Positions 52,243 through 62,691 are shown, counted from the first letter of the stretch. The stretch: 64,000 bases of DNA from Myxococcales bacterium (GCA_016699535.1 CP064980.1:186001-250000); one strand, 5' to 3'. Numbers and translations: made by a program. The notes: generated from the sequence alone by a model not told the origin.

Positions 52243-52572
52243 CCATTCCCCCCATCAGGGCACGCTAAACCGCCGGAACATCGCTTGGCGCGGGCAAGCG
52301 TTACTTTTGTTTCAAAGCTTTCCATCTAAGACTGATGAGAAAACCTTCTGATTTTTCAGCACACCCGAATACACTTCACTACCCTTTAGTGTGCATTCAT
52401 ACCTAGCTGATTATTAGTAGTCCTTTCCAGGACAAAGTCAAAGAAAGGAGGATTCTTTTTTGAGTTTATTCGATGTTCTTTTCGACTAGGTTGTTTAGCG
52501 CCCAGCGCACAATGGCCGCGCGAGCCATAAATTACGGCAAACTCTCGTCGCTACGCAGAACATGACTCACTT
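52243..52572. other. Gap between malQ and the glycosyltransferase gene
   Basis: 330 bases with no credible open frame. It includes a short dyad GTCCT-TTCC-AGGAC near 52427 and several T-rich stretches. It probably carries the end of the malQ transcript and the promoter of the glycosyltransferase gene; no clear -35/-10 pair was found. Confidence 0.4.
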
Positions 52573-54702
52573 TTATCTTCGAAGGTTCGTGAAGCGAATG
52601 TCGCTCACTTGCGAATTCATTCGCCTCGACCAGTTTCGTTTTAAGAGGCTATAGGTGCCCGGTACATTGACTGATTCAAGCTCACCGGCCAAATCATCAA
52701 CCGAAACCCCAAATAAGATACAAGGGGTCTTCGCCAAAAAGGCATGAATGAGCGGCGCCAGCTCCGAAGTATCCGCGGGTGTCCAGTCGGGACTGACAAA
52801 ATTTAGACGCCTGAATAAGCGCACAAGTCGTTCTTGATCCCGAATTCGCTCCTGACACAACGCTTCAAATTCACCAGACTCGGTTATCTGCCCGGCCTCC
52901 TGTCTCGCCAGCAGGTCTCTTTCCTGCCAGAAACCTGCAATCGTGGGTAAATCGTGAGTGGTGGCTGTTACCAAGGATGGCTGCGCATAGTCCTGCGCGT
53001 CACGAAACTCACCCTGCTCATCGCGTTCGAAATAAAACACTTGCGAGCGCAGGATGTTCTGCTCTTGCATGGTCTGACGTAGGTGCTCGGGAACGATTCC
53101 CAGGTCCTCCCCAATCATCACGCAGTGGTGACGCAAGCTTTCTAGAGCGAGGATTCCAAGCAGGTCGTGCTCAGGATAGCCAACGTAGGCACCCTGTTTG
53201 GGGCTCTTGTTTTTTGGAATCCAAAATTGCCTGCTAAGCCCCATCACGTGATCGATTCGCAAAACACCCGCATAGCGGCACGAGGCGCGAAGCAAGTCGG
53301 ACCAAAATCGGTAACCACCCTCTCGGAGTGCTCTGGGACAAAGCGGCGACAAACTCCACTGCTGACCTGTTGAAGAGAATGGATCAGGCGGAGCGCCTAC
53401 CGTAGCGCCACGTGCAAACAAGCTCCCAAAGCTCCATATGTCGCTCCCGCCCGGAGCATTTCCCAAAGCCAAGTCCTGATAGAGTCCCAAAGGCATCCCT
53501 TGCGCCTGGGCATGTTCGTGAACATGCGCAAGTTGTGTTTCCATTTCGAACTGAAGATACAAATGAAAATCAATTTCGTTTTTGTACTGTTGCCTAAAGC
53601 TCTCAACGCTTGGGCTTTCTGGTGATTGGTACTGTTCGGGCCACTCGTAAAAGCCATTGTTCCCTTGTCCAGCACTTGGCAATCGTTCCTGCAATGCACA
53701 ATAGGTTGCAAAATCGCTTAAGGCCTTACCGCCTTTATCAACAAAGGCATAAAAAGCTTGGCCGCGAGGGCTGCCACCATCGCGGTGCTGTTGGCAGAAC
53801 TGACGAAAAAGCAATCGGAACAATCGGTACTTGAAACGCTGAATGCGTGGATAATCAAGCTGCGAAGCTTCACGCAATGCACCGAGTTCCTGTTTGGCCT
53901 CCGGGGATTCAAGAAAGGAATGAAGTTCCGGGCAAATTGAATACTCTTGGAAAGCTTGCGGATCGAGGTAAAGCGGGCTTCGAAAAAGCCGACTTGAAGG
54001 AAAATAAGGGTTGTAAGAAATGCTGTTTTCCATGGCAGCGTGCAAAGGATTGATGCCTATAAAACAAGCTCCTTCGGCTGCACTATTGTCAATCAGCGTT
54101 TTTAAATCGCGTAGGTCCCCGATGCCAAAGCCATTCGGATTGCGAAGCGAATACATATGAGTCCAACTGCCCCAGCCCTTTTTTTCGCTCAACGCTTCTT
54201 GAGCTGAAAAACAACGCGGTGGACAAAGAATCAATCGTTGCGTTTCCTGAAAGCTTGTGCCTGCTGCTCGGAGCGTAAGTTGCACGGTGTGGTAGCCTAG
54301 TGTTGCCGCGAAACTCGAAGGAAGCGCTAGGGTCGTAGGCTGATCGGCAGCTGATGTTTTTCCTTCACTGCTATGAACAGCTCCATGCTCTTCGATCAGC
54401 TGAATCTCCCATTCAACTCCCGCTCCGCCCAAAGCACCAAAGTTCACTGGCAGATGCAGCGCTGCAGGCGCTGAACCTTCCTCGACTCGCACTTTATCAA
54501 TCACTTGCTTGGACCGAACGCTTTGCATGCGAATCAAGGCTTCTTCGGCCTTAGCTTCGCTGCTGGCATCGTAGCCCATGGCGGCTATCAATGCCTCGTA
54601 GGTGGCTTCGTCCGTACAGCAAAGCTTGCCGTAGTAGCCTCTGTACGAGGCCGCTATTCCAAGTGCGCCAGCTAAACGCTCAAGATAAGGTCGTTCTGCC
54701 AT
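52573..54702 (-). CDS. malQ: 4-alpha-glucanotransferase (amylomaltase)
   Basis: 709 residues, GH77. The long N-terminal part (1-170) is the beta-sandwich extension of the E. coli-like form. Catalytic residues are Asp in GVLRIDHVMGLSRQFW, Glu in MIGEDLGIVPEHLR and Asp in TATTHDLPTIAGFW. It transfers glucan segments between maltodextrins in the cytoplasm. It lies 15 bases after glgB in the same direction. Confidence 0.93.
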   Translation of the reverse strand: MAERPYLERLAGALGIAASYRGYYGKLCCTDEATYEALIAAMGYDASSEAKAEEALIRMQSVRSKQVIDKVRVEEGSAPAALHLPVNFGALGGAGVEWEIQLIEEHGAVHSSEGKTSAADQPTTLALPSSFAATLGYHTVQLTLRAAGTSFQETQRLILCPPRCFSAQEALSEKKGWGSWTHMYSLRNPNGFGIGDLRDLKTLIDNSAAEGACFIGINPLHAAMENSISYNPYFPSSRLFRSPLYLDPQAFQEYSICPELHSFLESPEAKQELGALREASQLDYPRIQRFKYRLFRLLFRQFCQQHRDGGSPRGQAFYAFVDKGGKALSDFATYCALQERLPSAGQGNNGFYEWPEQYQSPESPSVESFRQQYKNEIDFHLYLQFEMETQLAHVHEHAQAQGMPLGLYQDLALGNAPGGSDIWSFGSLFARGATVGAPPDPFSSTGQQWSLSPLCPRALREGGYRFWSDLLRASCRYAGVLRIDHVMGLSRQFWIPKNKSPKQGAYVGYPEHDLLGILALESLRHHCVMIGEDLGIVPEHLRQTMQEQNILRSQVFYFERDEQGEFRDAQDYAQPSLVTATTHDLPTIAGFWQERDLLARQEAGQITESGEFEALCQERIRDQERLVRLFRRLNFVSPDWTPADTSELAPLIHAFLAKTPCILFGVSVDDLAGELESVNVPGTYSLLKRNWSRRMNSQVSDIRFTNLRR

Positions 54703-54717
54703 GTAGCATTATCCTAC

Positions 54718-56952
54718 CTAGCGAGGTTCTAGCACCATGGCGCATAGTGGAGGAAGATTAATTTCAATCGACTGCGCTTGCCCATGCATCGCGATAGCTT
54801 GTGTTGTTGCAACAGTTTCGCTCTCATAACCGCTGCCACCAAACTCACGCCAATCGGTACAGAACGTCATTTGGTATTTCCCTGCCGCGGGCATGCCTAT
54901 AAGGTAACGATCCCGCGGAGTCGGGGTCAGATTGAGCACGACGACAACGAAACCTGAATCGCTCCTACGCATAAAGGATACAACCGATTGCTGTTCATCA
55001 GAGGTATCAATCCATTGTGTGGCACGTGAATCGTGGTCACGCTGCCACAGGCAAGGAGAGGCGAGGTAAAACTTTCCCATCGTCTCCAAGAAATGTGAAA
55101 AAGCTTTGCGCTTAGGATCATTGAGCAGGTGCCAATCCAAACTGTGCTGGTAGTCCCACTCATCGTAGGGCGCAAGTTCCGTGCCCATAAACAGCAGTTT
55201 TTTACCGGGACGAAAATATTGATAGGCCAGCAACAAGCGCAGATTAGCCAACTTCTGCCAGGGATCTCCTGGCATCTTGTTGTAAAGGGAGCATTTACCA
55301 TGCACCACCTCATCGTGAGACAGCGGCATGATGAAGCATTCTGAATATTCGTAGATCTGCGCGAAAGTCAGTTCATTTTGATGATGCTTACGATAAATCG
55401 GATCGCGCTTGAAATACTCCAACGTATCGTGCATCCAGCCCATGTTCCATTTAAAGGAAAAGCCTAAGCCGCCGTATTGCGTATCATTTGTTACGCCACC
55501 CCATGATGTCGATTCTTCTGCGACTGTTATACATCCTGGAAAATCATTTCTTATGATGGAGTTGACCTCTTGAAAAAAAGAAATGGCTTCAAGGTTTTCT
55601 CGGCCACCATAATGATTCGGCAACCACTCGCCTTCTGGACGGCTGTAGTCTCGATACAGCATGGAAGAAACGGCATCGACTCTTAGACCATCAAGATGAT
55701 ATTCTTTGAGCCAGAACAAGGCGTTTGCAACGAGGAAGTTGCGTACTTCGCGACGTCCATAGTTGAACACCATCGTGCCCCAATCAGGATGCTGCCCAAG
55801 CCGGGGATCCTCGTATTCGAAAAGGCAAGTGCCATCAAAATGCGCAAGAGCAAAGTCATCGCGCGGGAAATGAGCTGGGACCCAATCGATGAGAACTCCT
55901 ATTCCGTGCTTATGGCATTCATCTACAAGAAAACGAAAATCATCCGGGCTGCCGTAGCGCGAAGTCGGAGCATAGTAGCCAGTGACTTGATAGCCCCAAG
56001 AACCATCAAAAGGGTATTCAGCAATGGCCATGAGCTCAAGATGGGTAAAGCCATATTTTTTGGCATGCTCAATAAGCCGTGGAGTGACCTCGCGATACGA
56101 CAAAAAGCGATCACCGTCCTCTGGAACACGCGCCCAGGAGCTCAAGTGAACTTCATAGATAGCCAAAGGTGATTTGAAAAGATCCTTATGTCGGCGACTC
56201 TCAAGCCAAGAGGCATCATTCCAAACATAGGAGCTGGAATGAACCCGAGATGCTGTACTTGGTCTTAGTTCGCACTCAAAGGCAAAAGGATCTGCTCTAA
56301 GCTGCAAGCGACCACTTTGCGATACGAGCTCAAATTTATAAAAAGAACCGGCAGGCACGCCTGGAATAAAAAGCTCAAACACACCCGAGCTTCCAAGGGA
56401 ACGCATGGGATACAAACGGCCATCCCAACCGCAAAAATCGCCCACAACGCTTACCCGCTTAGCATTGGGAGCCCACACAGCAAACGCCACGCCATCAACA
56501 CCATCACATCTTCGCGGATGTGCACCCAAAATACTCCAAAGTTCGCGGTGAGTGCCTTCGTTAAAGTAATGCAGATCCTGTTCACCAATCGTTGGCAGAA
56601 AGCGGTAAGGATCAATGCGCTCAAAAGTACTGCCGTTCGAAAAGAAAAAGCGAATACGGTAAACCAGGCCTGGAGCTGCGTCGGGCAAGAAACACGCAAA
56701 CAAGCCACCTTGGGCGGAATCCATCGCAAATTGCTCGCCATTGTCCTCAAGGATACACACCGCCTTTTTTGCATCAGGATGAAAGGCACGAATCATAACG
56801 CCCTTGCGTCGCCCTTTTTTAAAAGGATGCGCTCCCAGAATACGATGCGGTTCGTAGTGCTCGCCATCGCGTAAGGCCCTAGCATCGGACGAAGTCACGC
56901 CGATGGTTCTGAGTGAAACACCACCGGTCTCCGTAGCTTGTGTTGGAATCAT
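54718..56952 (-). CDS. glgB: 1,4-alpha-glucan branching enzyme
   Basis: 744 residues: two N-terminal carbohydrate-binding (CBM48) modules, then the GH13 barrel with Asp in LDGLRVDAVSSMLYRDYSR, Glu in VAEESTSWGGVTN and Asp in PLSHDEVVHGKCSL. It makes alpha-1,6 branches in glycogen. Its start overlaps the glgX stop by four bases (ATGA), and malQ follows. Length is as in the E. coli-type enzyme. Confidence 0.95.
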   Translation of the reverse strand: MIPTQATETGGVSLRTIGVTSSDARALRDGEHYEPHRILGAHPFKKGRRKGVMIRAFHPDAKKAVCILEDNGEQFAMDSAQGGLFACFLPDAAPGLVYRIRFFFSNGSTFERIDPYRFLPTIGEQDLHYFNEGTHRELWSILGAHPRRCDGVDGVAFAVWAPNAKRVSVVGDFCGWDGRLYPMRSLGSSGVFELFIPGVPAGSFYKFELVSQSGRLQLRADPFAFECELRPSTASRVHSSSYVWNDASWLESRRHKDLFKSPLAIYEVHLSSWARVPEDGDRFLSYREVTPRLIEHAKKYGFTHLELMAIAEYPFDGSWGYQVTGYYAPTSRYGSPDDFRFLVDECHKHGIGVLIDWVPAHFPRDDFALAHFDGTCLFEYEDPRLGQHPDWGTMVFNYGRREVRNFLVANALFWLKEYHLDGLRVDAVSSMLYRDYSRPEGEWLPNHYGGRENLEAISFFQEVNSIIRNDFPGCITVAEESTSWGGVTNDTQYGGLGFSFKWNMGWMHDTLEYFKRDPIYRKHHQNELTFAQIYEYSECFIMPLSHDEVVHGKCSLYNKMPGDPWQKLANLRLLLAYQYFRPGKKLLFMGTELAPYDEWDYQHSLDWHLLNDPKRKAFSHFLETMGKFYLASPCLWQRDHDSRATQWIDTSDEQQSVVSFMRRSDSGFVVVVLNLTPTPRDRYLIGMPAAGKYQMTFCTDWREFGGSGYESETVATTQAIAMHGQAQSIEINLPPLCAMVLEPR

Positions 56953-57950
56953 AGGGGTCTCCTTTGCTCGATCACAACTACCGAGTGGTGACGCACAAGA
57001 ATTTCATTGAAGTAAATACCAGGACCGTCTTTGGCTGACTGCAGCACAACCGTCCATTCATCGTTGTCCGGAATGTCTGGTAATTTAAAGAACACATCAT
57101 CACCGCTGGAGTTTGCCACAAAAAGTAAGGACACGCTTCGATCTCTTTCTTCCAGGGATTGTTGAGTAGAAGTCGCCAATAATAGCATGCCTAAGCAATG
57201 TTGCGAGCCCGGGTCATGCCAGTCTTTTCCAGTCATTTCATGGCCTTCCGGGTGAAGCCAGGCCACTTCTTTTGACTGATCTTGGACCGCAGACGGATCC
57301 TTGAAAAATGCTTTACGCTTGAAGAACGAATATCTTTTACGCAGACGAAAGACTTCGGAGCAAAATTCAAACAACTCCCGTCGCTCATCATCGAGCTGCC
57401 AATCCACCCAACTGATATCGCTATCTTGGCAATAAGCGTTATTGTTTCCCCGCTGACTGCGCCCTATTTCATCACCCTGCGAAATCATTGGAACCCCAAA
57501 ACTGAAACCCAATGTAGCGATGAAATTTTTCACAATTCGTCGTCGTATTTCCGAAATTCCTTGATCTTCAGTTGGGCCTTCGTGTCCCCAATTGTTACTA
57601 AGGTTATGGTTCGATCCGTCGCGATTGTCTTCGCCATTATCAAGGTTGTGTTTATAGTTGTAACTGACAAGGTCGTTTAATGTGAAGCCATCGTGTGCCG
57701 TAACAAAATTGATACTGGCTCTGAGACTGCGCCCATTGTGGTTAAAGATATCACTACTTCCGCACAGACGCGTTGCTAGCGCACCAATCTCCCAAGGATC
57801 GCCACGCCAAAAACGGCGAACACAATCGCGGTAGCGATCGTTCCATTCCGACCAAGCAGGAGGAAAACCACCGAGACGATAACCATCAAAACCAATGTCC
57901 CAGGGCTCCGCGATAAGCTTCGTTCGACTTAGCACCGGGTCTTGATGCAC
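56949..57950 (-). CDS. glgX: Glycogen debranching enzyme GlgX, C-terminal part (frameshifted gene)
   Basis: Has the catalytic Glu in LIAEPWDIGFDGYRLGGFP and the third catalytic Asp in NFVTAHDGFTLNDLVSYN, followed by the SQGDEIGRSQRGNNNAY block. The preceding nucleophile Asp is in the N-terminal part, one base out of frame: plus-strand AAAAAA at 57956-57961 lacks one A. Joined, the enzyme is about 700 residues and removes alpha-1,6 branches from limit dextrins. It overlaps glgB by four bases. Confidence 0.9.
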   Translation of the reverse strand: MHQDPVLSRTKLIAEPWDIGFDGYRLGGFPPAWSEWNDRYRDCVRRFWRGDPWEIGALATRLCGSSDIFNHNGRSLRASINFVTAHDGFTLNDLVSYNYKHNLDNGEDNRDGSNHNLSNNWGHEGPTEDQGISEIRRRIVKNFIATLGFSFGVPMISQGDEIGRSQRGNNNAYCQDSDISWVDWQLDDERRELFEFCSEVFRLRKRYSFFKRKAFFKDPSAVQDQSKEVAWLHPEGHEMTGKDWHDPGSQHCLGMLLLATSTQQSLEERDRSVSLLFVANSSGDDVFFKLPDIPDNDEWTVVLQSAKDGPGIYFNEILVRHHSVVVIEQRRPL

Positions 57951-59056
57951 GGCCGAAAAAAGTGATGCACCATGTCGACGTCGTGAGCTCCTCTCGCCAT
58001 GGCCACCGCCAAATCAAAGCGAAATCCATCAACGTGCATTTCGGATACCCAATAGCGGAGACTATCGAGTGTAAGCTTTAAAACCTGCGGGTGACGAATA
58101 TCGAGCGTGTTGCCACAACCTGTCGCATCTGAATAATAAGCAGTCTCACCCGATTGGAGCTGATAGTAGCTTTGATTGTCAATGCCGCGAAAACTCAGAG
58201 TCGGACCAAAGCGGTTTCCTTCACCAGTGTGATTAAACACCACATCAAGCAGCACTTCGATACCCGCTTCATGCAAAGTCTTAACCATTTTTTTGAACTC
58301 AAAAACCTGTTTACCATTTCCGGCCGTTGCAAAACGGACTTCGGGAGCAAAGAAGCCGATGGTGTTATAGCCCCAATAGTTGATACGTCCCTGCGATACC
58401 AAATGGTGCTCGGAATAAGCTTGATGGACTGGAAGCAACTCAACAGCCGTCACACCCAGCGACTTTAAATGCCGAATCACTGACTTGTGAGCCAAGCCTA
58501 AATAGCTACCCCGCAAACGCTTTGGCAGCTCGGGATGAAGCGCGGTTAAGCCTTTGACATGGCATTCGTAAATTACCGTTTCCTCCCACGGAGTATTTGG
58601 ATGCCTATCGCTCCCCCAGTTGAAGTGATCTTCAACAACAACACAGCGTGGCATCGCATCCGCACTGTCGCGTGGATCACTCAGCCCATCGAAAGGATCG
58701 CTACCCAATTTGTAGCCATGCAACGACGCGTCCCACTCGAGAGGCCCGTCAATCGCTCGAGCATACGGGTCAATTAACAATTTAGAAGGATTAAAGTAGT
58801 GCCCATGTTTTGGGTCATATGGACCATGAAAACGGTAGGCGTAACGCTGCCCGTGCCCGATTTCCGGCAAAAACACATGCCAAATGTCGTGCGTACGATC
58901 CCGTAAGGGAATCCGAACACTCTCTTTCGAAGCCTTCGTCCCATCAAACAAACAGAGTTCAACTTGGGTGGCATGAGCCGAAAAAATAGCAAAATTTGTG
59001 CCGTTTTTCGTAACATGAGCGCCTAGAGGATGGGGTTGACCTGGCAATGCCTGCAA
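57929..59056 (-). CDS. glgX: Glycogen debranching enzyme GlgX, N-terminal part (frameshifted gene)
   Basis: A CBM48 module (GQPHPLGAHVTKNGTNFAIFS, split) then the first half of the GH13 barrel: LLDVVFNHTGEGN and the nucleophile in EMHVDGFRFDLAVAMARG. The frame ends in nonsense (RPCIKTRC) because one T is missing on the minus strand, after which the other part continues SAVHQDPVLSRTKLI. It is the first gene of the glgX-glgB-malQ unit and divergent from glgP, so the 110-base gap should hold both promoters. Confidence 0.9.
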   Translation of the reverse strand: MQALPGQPHPLGAHVTKNGTNFAIFSAHATQVELCLFDGTKASKESVRIPLRDRTHDIWHVFLPEIGHGQRYAYRFHGPYDPKHGHYFNPSKLLIDPYARAIDGPLEWDASLHGYKLGSDPFDGLSDPRDSADAMPRCVVVEDHFNWGSDRHPNTPWEETVIYECHVKGLTALHPELPKRLRGSYLGLAHKSVIRHLKSLGVTAVELLPVHQAYSEHHLVSQGRINYWGYNTIGFFAPEVRFATAGNGKQVFEFKKMVKTLHEAGIEVLLDVVFNHTGEGNRFGPTLSFRGIDNQSYYQLQSGETAYYSDATGCGNTLDIRHPQVLKLTLDSLRYWVSEMHVDGFRFDLAVAMARGAHDVDMVHHFFRPCIKTRC

Positions 59057-59176
59057 TTTGATGCTCCAAATAGAGAAAAACCGGATAGTACAAAAGAATC
59101 TCAGAAAGATCAGATATCTTGATTTCCTTCACTACCTTTCATCTACTATTATACTTCTCTTTGTTTGAGGAAAGAC

Positions 59177-61306
59177 ATGACTGAACTAGCAGAACGTTTG
59201 CGAAAATTGGCCGATAATCTTTGGTGGAGCTGGAATCATGACCTTGATCGTGTGTTTCGCATCATCGACGAAGAGCTTTGGAGAAAAGTACACCATAATC
59301 CGGTGGCTTTTTTGGCCGATGTGAGTCCTGAAAAACTCGAAGCCAGACAAAATGACGCAAATATCTTAGCTGCAGCCATACGCGCCGAAAGCCGTCTTAG
59401 TTCGTATACACAGAACGAAGACACATGGGCCGCACGATATGCTGCAGGCCTATCAGCGTTTCCCGTCGCTTATTTTAGCCCTGAATTTTGCATTCATGAA
59501 TCGTTGCCAATCTACTCCGGCGGTCTTGGCGTGCTCGCAGGAGATCATCTGAAAAGCTGCTCAGATCTTGGATTGCAGGTCTATGGAGTAAGTTTGCTTT
59601 ATCGTCAGGGATATTTCACTCAAGAGATCGATGCCGACGGTCGACAGCACGAACACTATCATGAACTTCAAACCGATCGCGTCCCCGTCCAACAAGTAGT
59701 GGACGCTAAAGGTAAGCCCTTGGTGGTTGAAGTGCCTATTGGTGAATACGCCATGCTTTGCAAGGTATGGAAATGTGAAGTCGGTCGATGTGTTTTGGTT
59801 TTACTGGATATCACCGATTCACCCATCCGCATTGGCGGACGTACGGATAGCACCATTCCGCTGCGACTTCGTCTTTACGGTGGCAACAAGCACACGCGTA
59901 TTTTGCAAGAGCTTGCTCTCGGCGTGGGCGGATACCGAGCACTGCGAGCTATGGGAATCAAGCCGAGTGTACTTCACTTAAATGAAGGACATGCGGGCTT
60001 TTGTGCACTCGAATCCATCGCCGAACTCATGGAAAACACCGGTTTGCCTTTTGACGAGGCCTCCAAAATCGTCGCCAATTCAGTTGCTTTCACGACCCAT
60101 ACCCCGGTAGCGGCGGGACACGACTATTTTGCGCCCACGATGGTACTTGAAAATCTGAGCTTTCTGCAACAACGGCTAAAACTAACCGATAAGCAGTTCC
60201 TTGGACTGGGTCGTGCCAATCCTGAAGACGACAACGAAGAATTTTGCATGACTATTTTGGGCCTGAAATTGTCACGACGAGCGAATGGTGTAAGCACGTT
60301 GCACGGTCATGTGTCTCGTAAAATGTGGTCGCATTTATGGCCACACAAAGAAGAGCATGAAGTGCCAATCGGCCATATTACCAATGGTGCACATGTTCCA
60401 ACCTGGATCGCTATGGAGTTACAACAATTGTACAATGATTGTTTAGGAAGCGATTGGATCGAGCACCTATCTTATCCACGACGTTGGCGCGGTATCGATA
60501 ACCTTGACGAAATTGAATTGTGGCAAACGAAACTTGCTCTGAAACGTCGTTTGCTTGATTTTGTGGCCCGTAAAGGCAGACGACAAGCAGAACGCGTTGG
60601 CAAAAAAGCCACGCCTAAGAAGCTTCGCGGCGATGTACTTACCATCGGATTTGCTCGACGTTTTGCGACTTATAAACGCGGCCTTTTGTTCTTTGAGGAT
60701 ATGGATCGCGCGAAACGAATGCTCACCAATCGAGAGCGACCGGTGCAGATGATCTTTGCTGGGAAAGCCCATCCTGCGGACGAGCCCGGCAAAGAAGTCT
60801 TACATCGCCTGATTGAGATCAGTAACGATCCCGATCTCTATGATCATGTTGTTGTGCTTGAAAACCATGATCGTAGTGTGAGTCGTCACATGCTTGAAGG
60901 TTGTGACGTGTGGCTAAACAACCCTCGCAGGCCGTTGGAAGCCTGCGGAACAAGCGGCATGAAAGCTATCTTTAACGCGACGCTCAACTGTGCAACTTTA
61001 GACGGCTGGTGGGATGAGGCTTATGACGGCCGAAACGGCTTTGCTATTGGCGAAGGTTGCATTCATGTTGATTCTGCAGTGCAGGATAAACGTGACGCCA
61101 TTGACCTGATGGATGTTTTGGAACATCAAGTCATCCCTCAATTCTATGACCGCAACGGTGACGAACTGCCTCTCGGCTGGCTACGAATGGTCAAACACGC
61201 GCTGACGACTTTGGCTTGGAGGTACAATTCCGACCGCATGGTGATGGACTACGTCAAACACTGCTACCTTCCTTGTGCAAACGCGGATACTTCGCATATG
61301 CCGTAG
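59177..61306 (+). CDS. glgP: Alpha-glucan phosphorylase (short, GlgP-type)
   Basis: About 709 residues, shorter than the E. coli glycogen phosphorylase; it belongs to the other alpha-glucan phosphorylase subfamily with an N-terminal DUF3417 region (RLRKLADNLWWSWNHDLDRVF). AYFSPEFCIHESLPIYSGGLG and GFARRFATYKRG are phosphate/substrate blocks, and GTSGMKAIFNATLN contains the Lys that binds pyridoxal phosphate. It releases glucose-1-phosphate from glycogen. ATG 59177 is supported by GAGGAAAG. Divergent from glgX, so degradation and debranching genes share a control region. Confidence 0.92.
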   Translation: MTELAERLRKLADNLWWSWNHDLDRVFRIIDEELWRKVHHNPVAFLADVSPEKLEARQNDANILAAAIRAESRLSSYTQNEDTWAARYAAGLSAFPVAYFSPEFCIHESLPIYSGGLGVLAGDHLKSCSDLGLQVYGVSLLYRQGYFTQEIDADGRQHEHYHELQTDRVPVQQVVDAKGKPLVVEVPIGEYAMLCKVWKCEVGRCVLVLLDITDSPIRIGGRTDSTIPLRLRLYGGNKHTRILQELALGVGGYRALRAMGIKPSVLHLNEGHAGFCALESIAELMENTGLPFDEASKIVANSVAFTTHTPVAAGHDYFAPTMVLENLSFLQQRLKLTDKQFLGLGRANPEDDNEEFCMTILGLKLSRRANGVSTLHGHVSRKMWSHLWPHKEEHEVPIGHITNGAHVPTWIAMELQQLYNDCLGSDWIEHLSYPRRWRGIDNLDEIELWQTKLALKRRLLDFVARKGRRQAERVGKKATPKKLRGDVLTIGFARRFATYKRGLLFFEDMDRAKRMLTNRERPVQMIFAGKAHPADEPGKEVLHRLIEISNDPDLYDHVVVLENHDRSVSRHMLEGCDVWLNNPRRPLEACGTSGMKAIFNATLNCATLDGWWDEAYDGRNGFAIGEGCIHVDSAVQDKRDAIDLMDVLEHQVIPQFYDRNGDELPLGWLRMVKHALTTLAWRYNSDRMVMDYVKHCYLPCANADTSHMP

Positions 61307-61324
61307 CGTCCGCGTGAATAAGGC

Positions 61325-61350
61325 TTGACCAGCGGAGCTTCGCTTGTCAA
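61325..61350 (+). terminator. Weak hairpin after glgP
   Basis: TTGAC and AGCG at 61325-61334 pair with CGCT and GTCAA at 61341-61350, with one mismatch between the two stem parts. No T run follows. It lies 19 bases after the glgP stop and 19 bases before the next start, so it could also be part of the next leader. Confidence 0.3.
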
Positions 61351-61368
61351 ACCATAGGCACGAAGTCG

Positions 61369-62691
61369 ATGGGCAGCACAACACACAAATCTTTTCCAGG
61401 GCCCCACTCTGTTGCTTGGCTCGATCGCCTCGCTCAGAGTGAATGCCCCGCATTGACCATGAGGCGCGCGCGTCGCAGCGAGCGCAGTGGATCAAGTCAA
61501 GATCCGATGGTTTGGGCTTCTGCAGAGGGGAGCACGGTAAAAGACGTTGACGGCAAAAGCTACATTGATTTGTGTGCAAGTTTTGGTTCAGCCGCGCTGG
61601 GGCATCGTCATCCAGAGGTACAGAGCGCTGTAGCGCAACAATTGCAGAAGCTCTGGCAAGCCATGGGCGATTTGCAACCTGCCGAAGTCAAGATTCAATT
61701 GCTGGAGCGCTTGTGTGAACTAAGCCCCTGGCCTCAAAGCCGTGTGATGCTTGGATTAAGTGGCAGCGATAGCGTTGAAGCTGCGCTAAAGACGGCAGCT
61801 TTGTACACGGAGAAACCAGGCGTGCTTAGCTTTCATGGCAGCTACCACGGCCTAAGTTACGGCGCGCTTAGCGTCAGTGCCTTTAACGATGATTTCCGTG
61901 CACCATTTTCAGAAAGCCTCAACCCCCAAGTTCATTTTGCACCCTTTCCTCAAGCACATGATTCCGCTGAACAACTGATATCGCTTGTTGAAACTCACTG
62001 GCGCGCCGATATCGGCGCGATTTTGGTTGAGCCGATTCAATCCCGCGGCGGAATCAATCTTGGTCCGGCTCATATGCTCCCTAAGCTAAAGCAATGGTGC
62101 CACGATCACGGTGCCCTTTTGATTGTCGATGAGATTTACACTGGTCTTGGGCGTTGCGGGGCGTGGTGGCTCAGCGCCAACGAAAATCAAATCAGCGCTG
62201 ACCTAATCTGCATTGGTAAAGCACTTGGTGGCGGTTTGCCCATCAGCGCATGCCTCGGCGCAGAGTCCATCATGCAAGCTTGGGCTAAGTCAGGCCACGA
62301 AGCTTTGCACACCAGCACTTTTGCAGGGTATCCATTGGCTTGCGCCGCTGCCCTTGCAACCTTGCAGGTCATTGAAACGCAAGCTTTGCCCGAGCGGGCC
62401 CAAACGATCGGCAATCGATTCATGGAGGCTCTGAAGCACGCGCTTAAAGAGAATTCCCAAGTTAAAGCCGTTCGTGGCCAAGGTCTTTTAGTAGGCATTG
62501 AGTTGGTTGAGCCAGGTGCCGCACTTAAGCTTTACCAGCAATTGCTGGAGCGTGGCTTTATCACTCTTATTGCTGGCAAAGACGCACGGGTCCTTCAGCT
62601 CTCACCTGCACTCACCATTGAAAGTGAACTACTTATCGATCGCTTTATTCCACAACTAAAGAAAAGCATGAACGAGCTCTATGGAGCATGA
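61369..62691 (+). CDS. Class III aminotransferase (PLP-dependent)
   Basis: 440 residues of the ornithine/acetylornithine aminotransferase fold: LDLCASFGSAALGHRHPEV-type block near residue 65, LSGSDSVEAALKTAALYT, the PLP-phosphate and aromatic stack HGSYHGLSYGAL, Asp in LLIVDEIYTGLGRCG, and the Schiff-base Lys in LICIGKALGGGLPIS. The substrate is not indicated by sequence. The stop overlaps the start of the LuxE-like gene by eleven bases, so the two act together, perhaps in making or modifying an acyl or amine natural product. The first ~30 residues are atypical. Confidence 0.82.
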   Translation: MGSTTHKSFPGPHSVAWLDRLAQSECPALTMRRARRSERSGSSQDPMVWASAEGSTVKDVDGKSYIDLCASFGSAALGHRHPEVQSAVAQQLQKLWQAMGDLQPAEVKIQLLERLCELSPWPQSRVMLGLSGSDSVEAALKTAALYTEKPGVLSFHGSYHGLSYGALSVSAFNDDFRAPFSESLNPQVHFAPFPQAHDSAEQLISLVETHWRADIGAILVEPIQSRGGINLGPAHMLPKLKQWCHDHGALLIVDEIYTGLGRCGAWWLSANENQISADLICIGKALGGGLPISACLGAESIMQAWAKSGHEALHTSTFAGYPLACAAALATLQVIETQALPERAQTIGNRFMEALKHALKENSQVKAVRGQGLLVGIELVEPGAALKLYQQLLERGFITLIAGKDARVLQLSPALTIESELLIDRFIPQLKKSMNELYGA

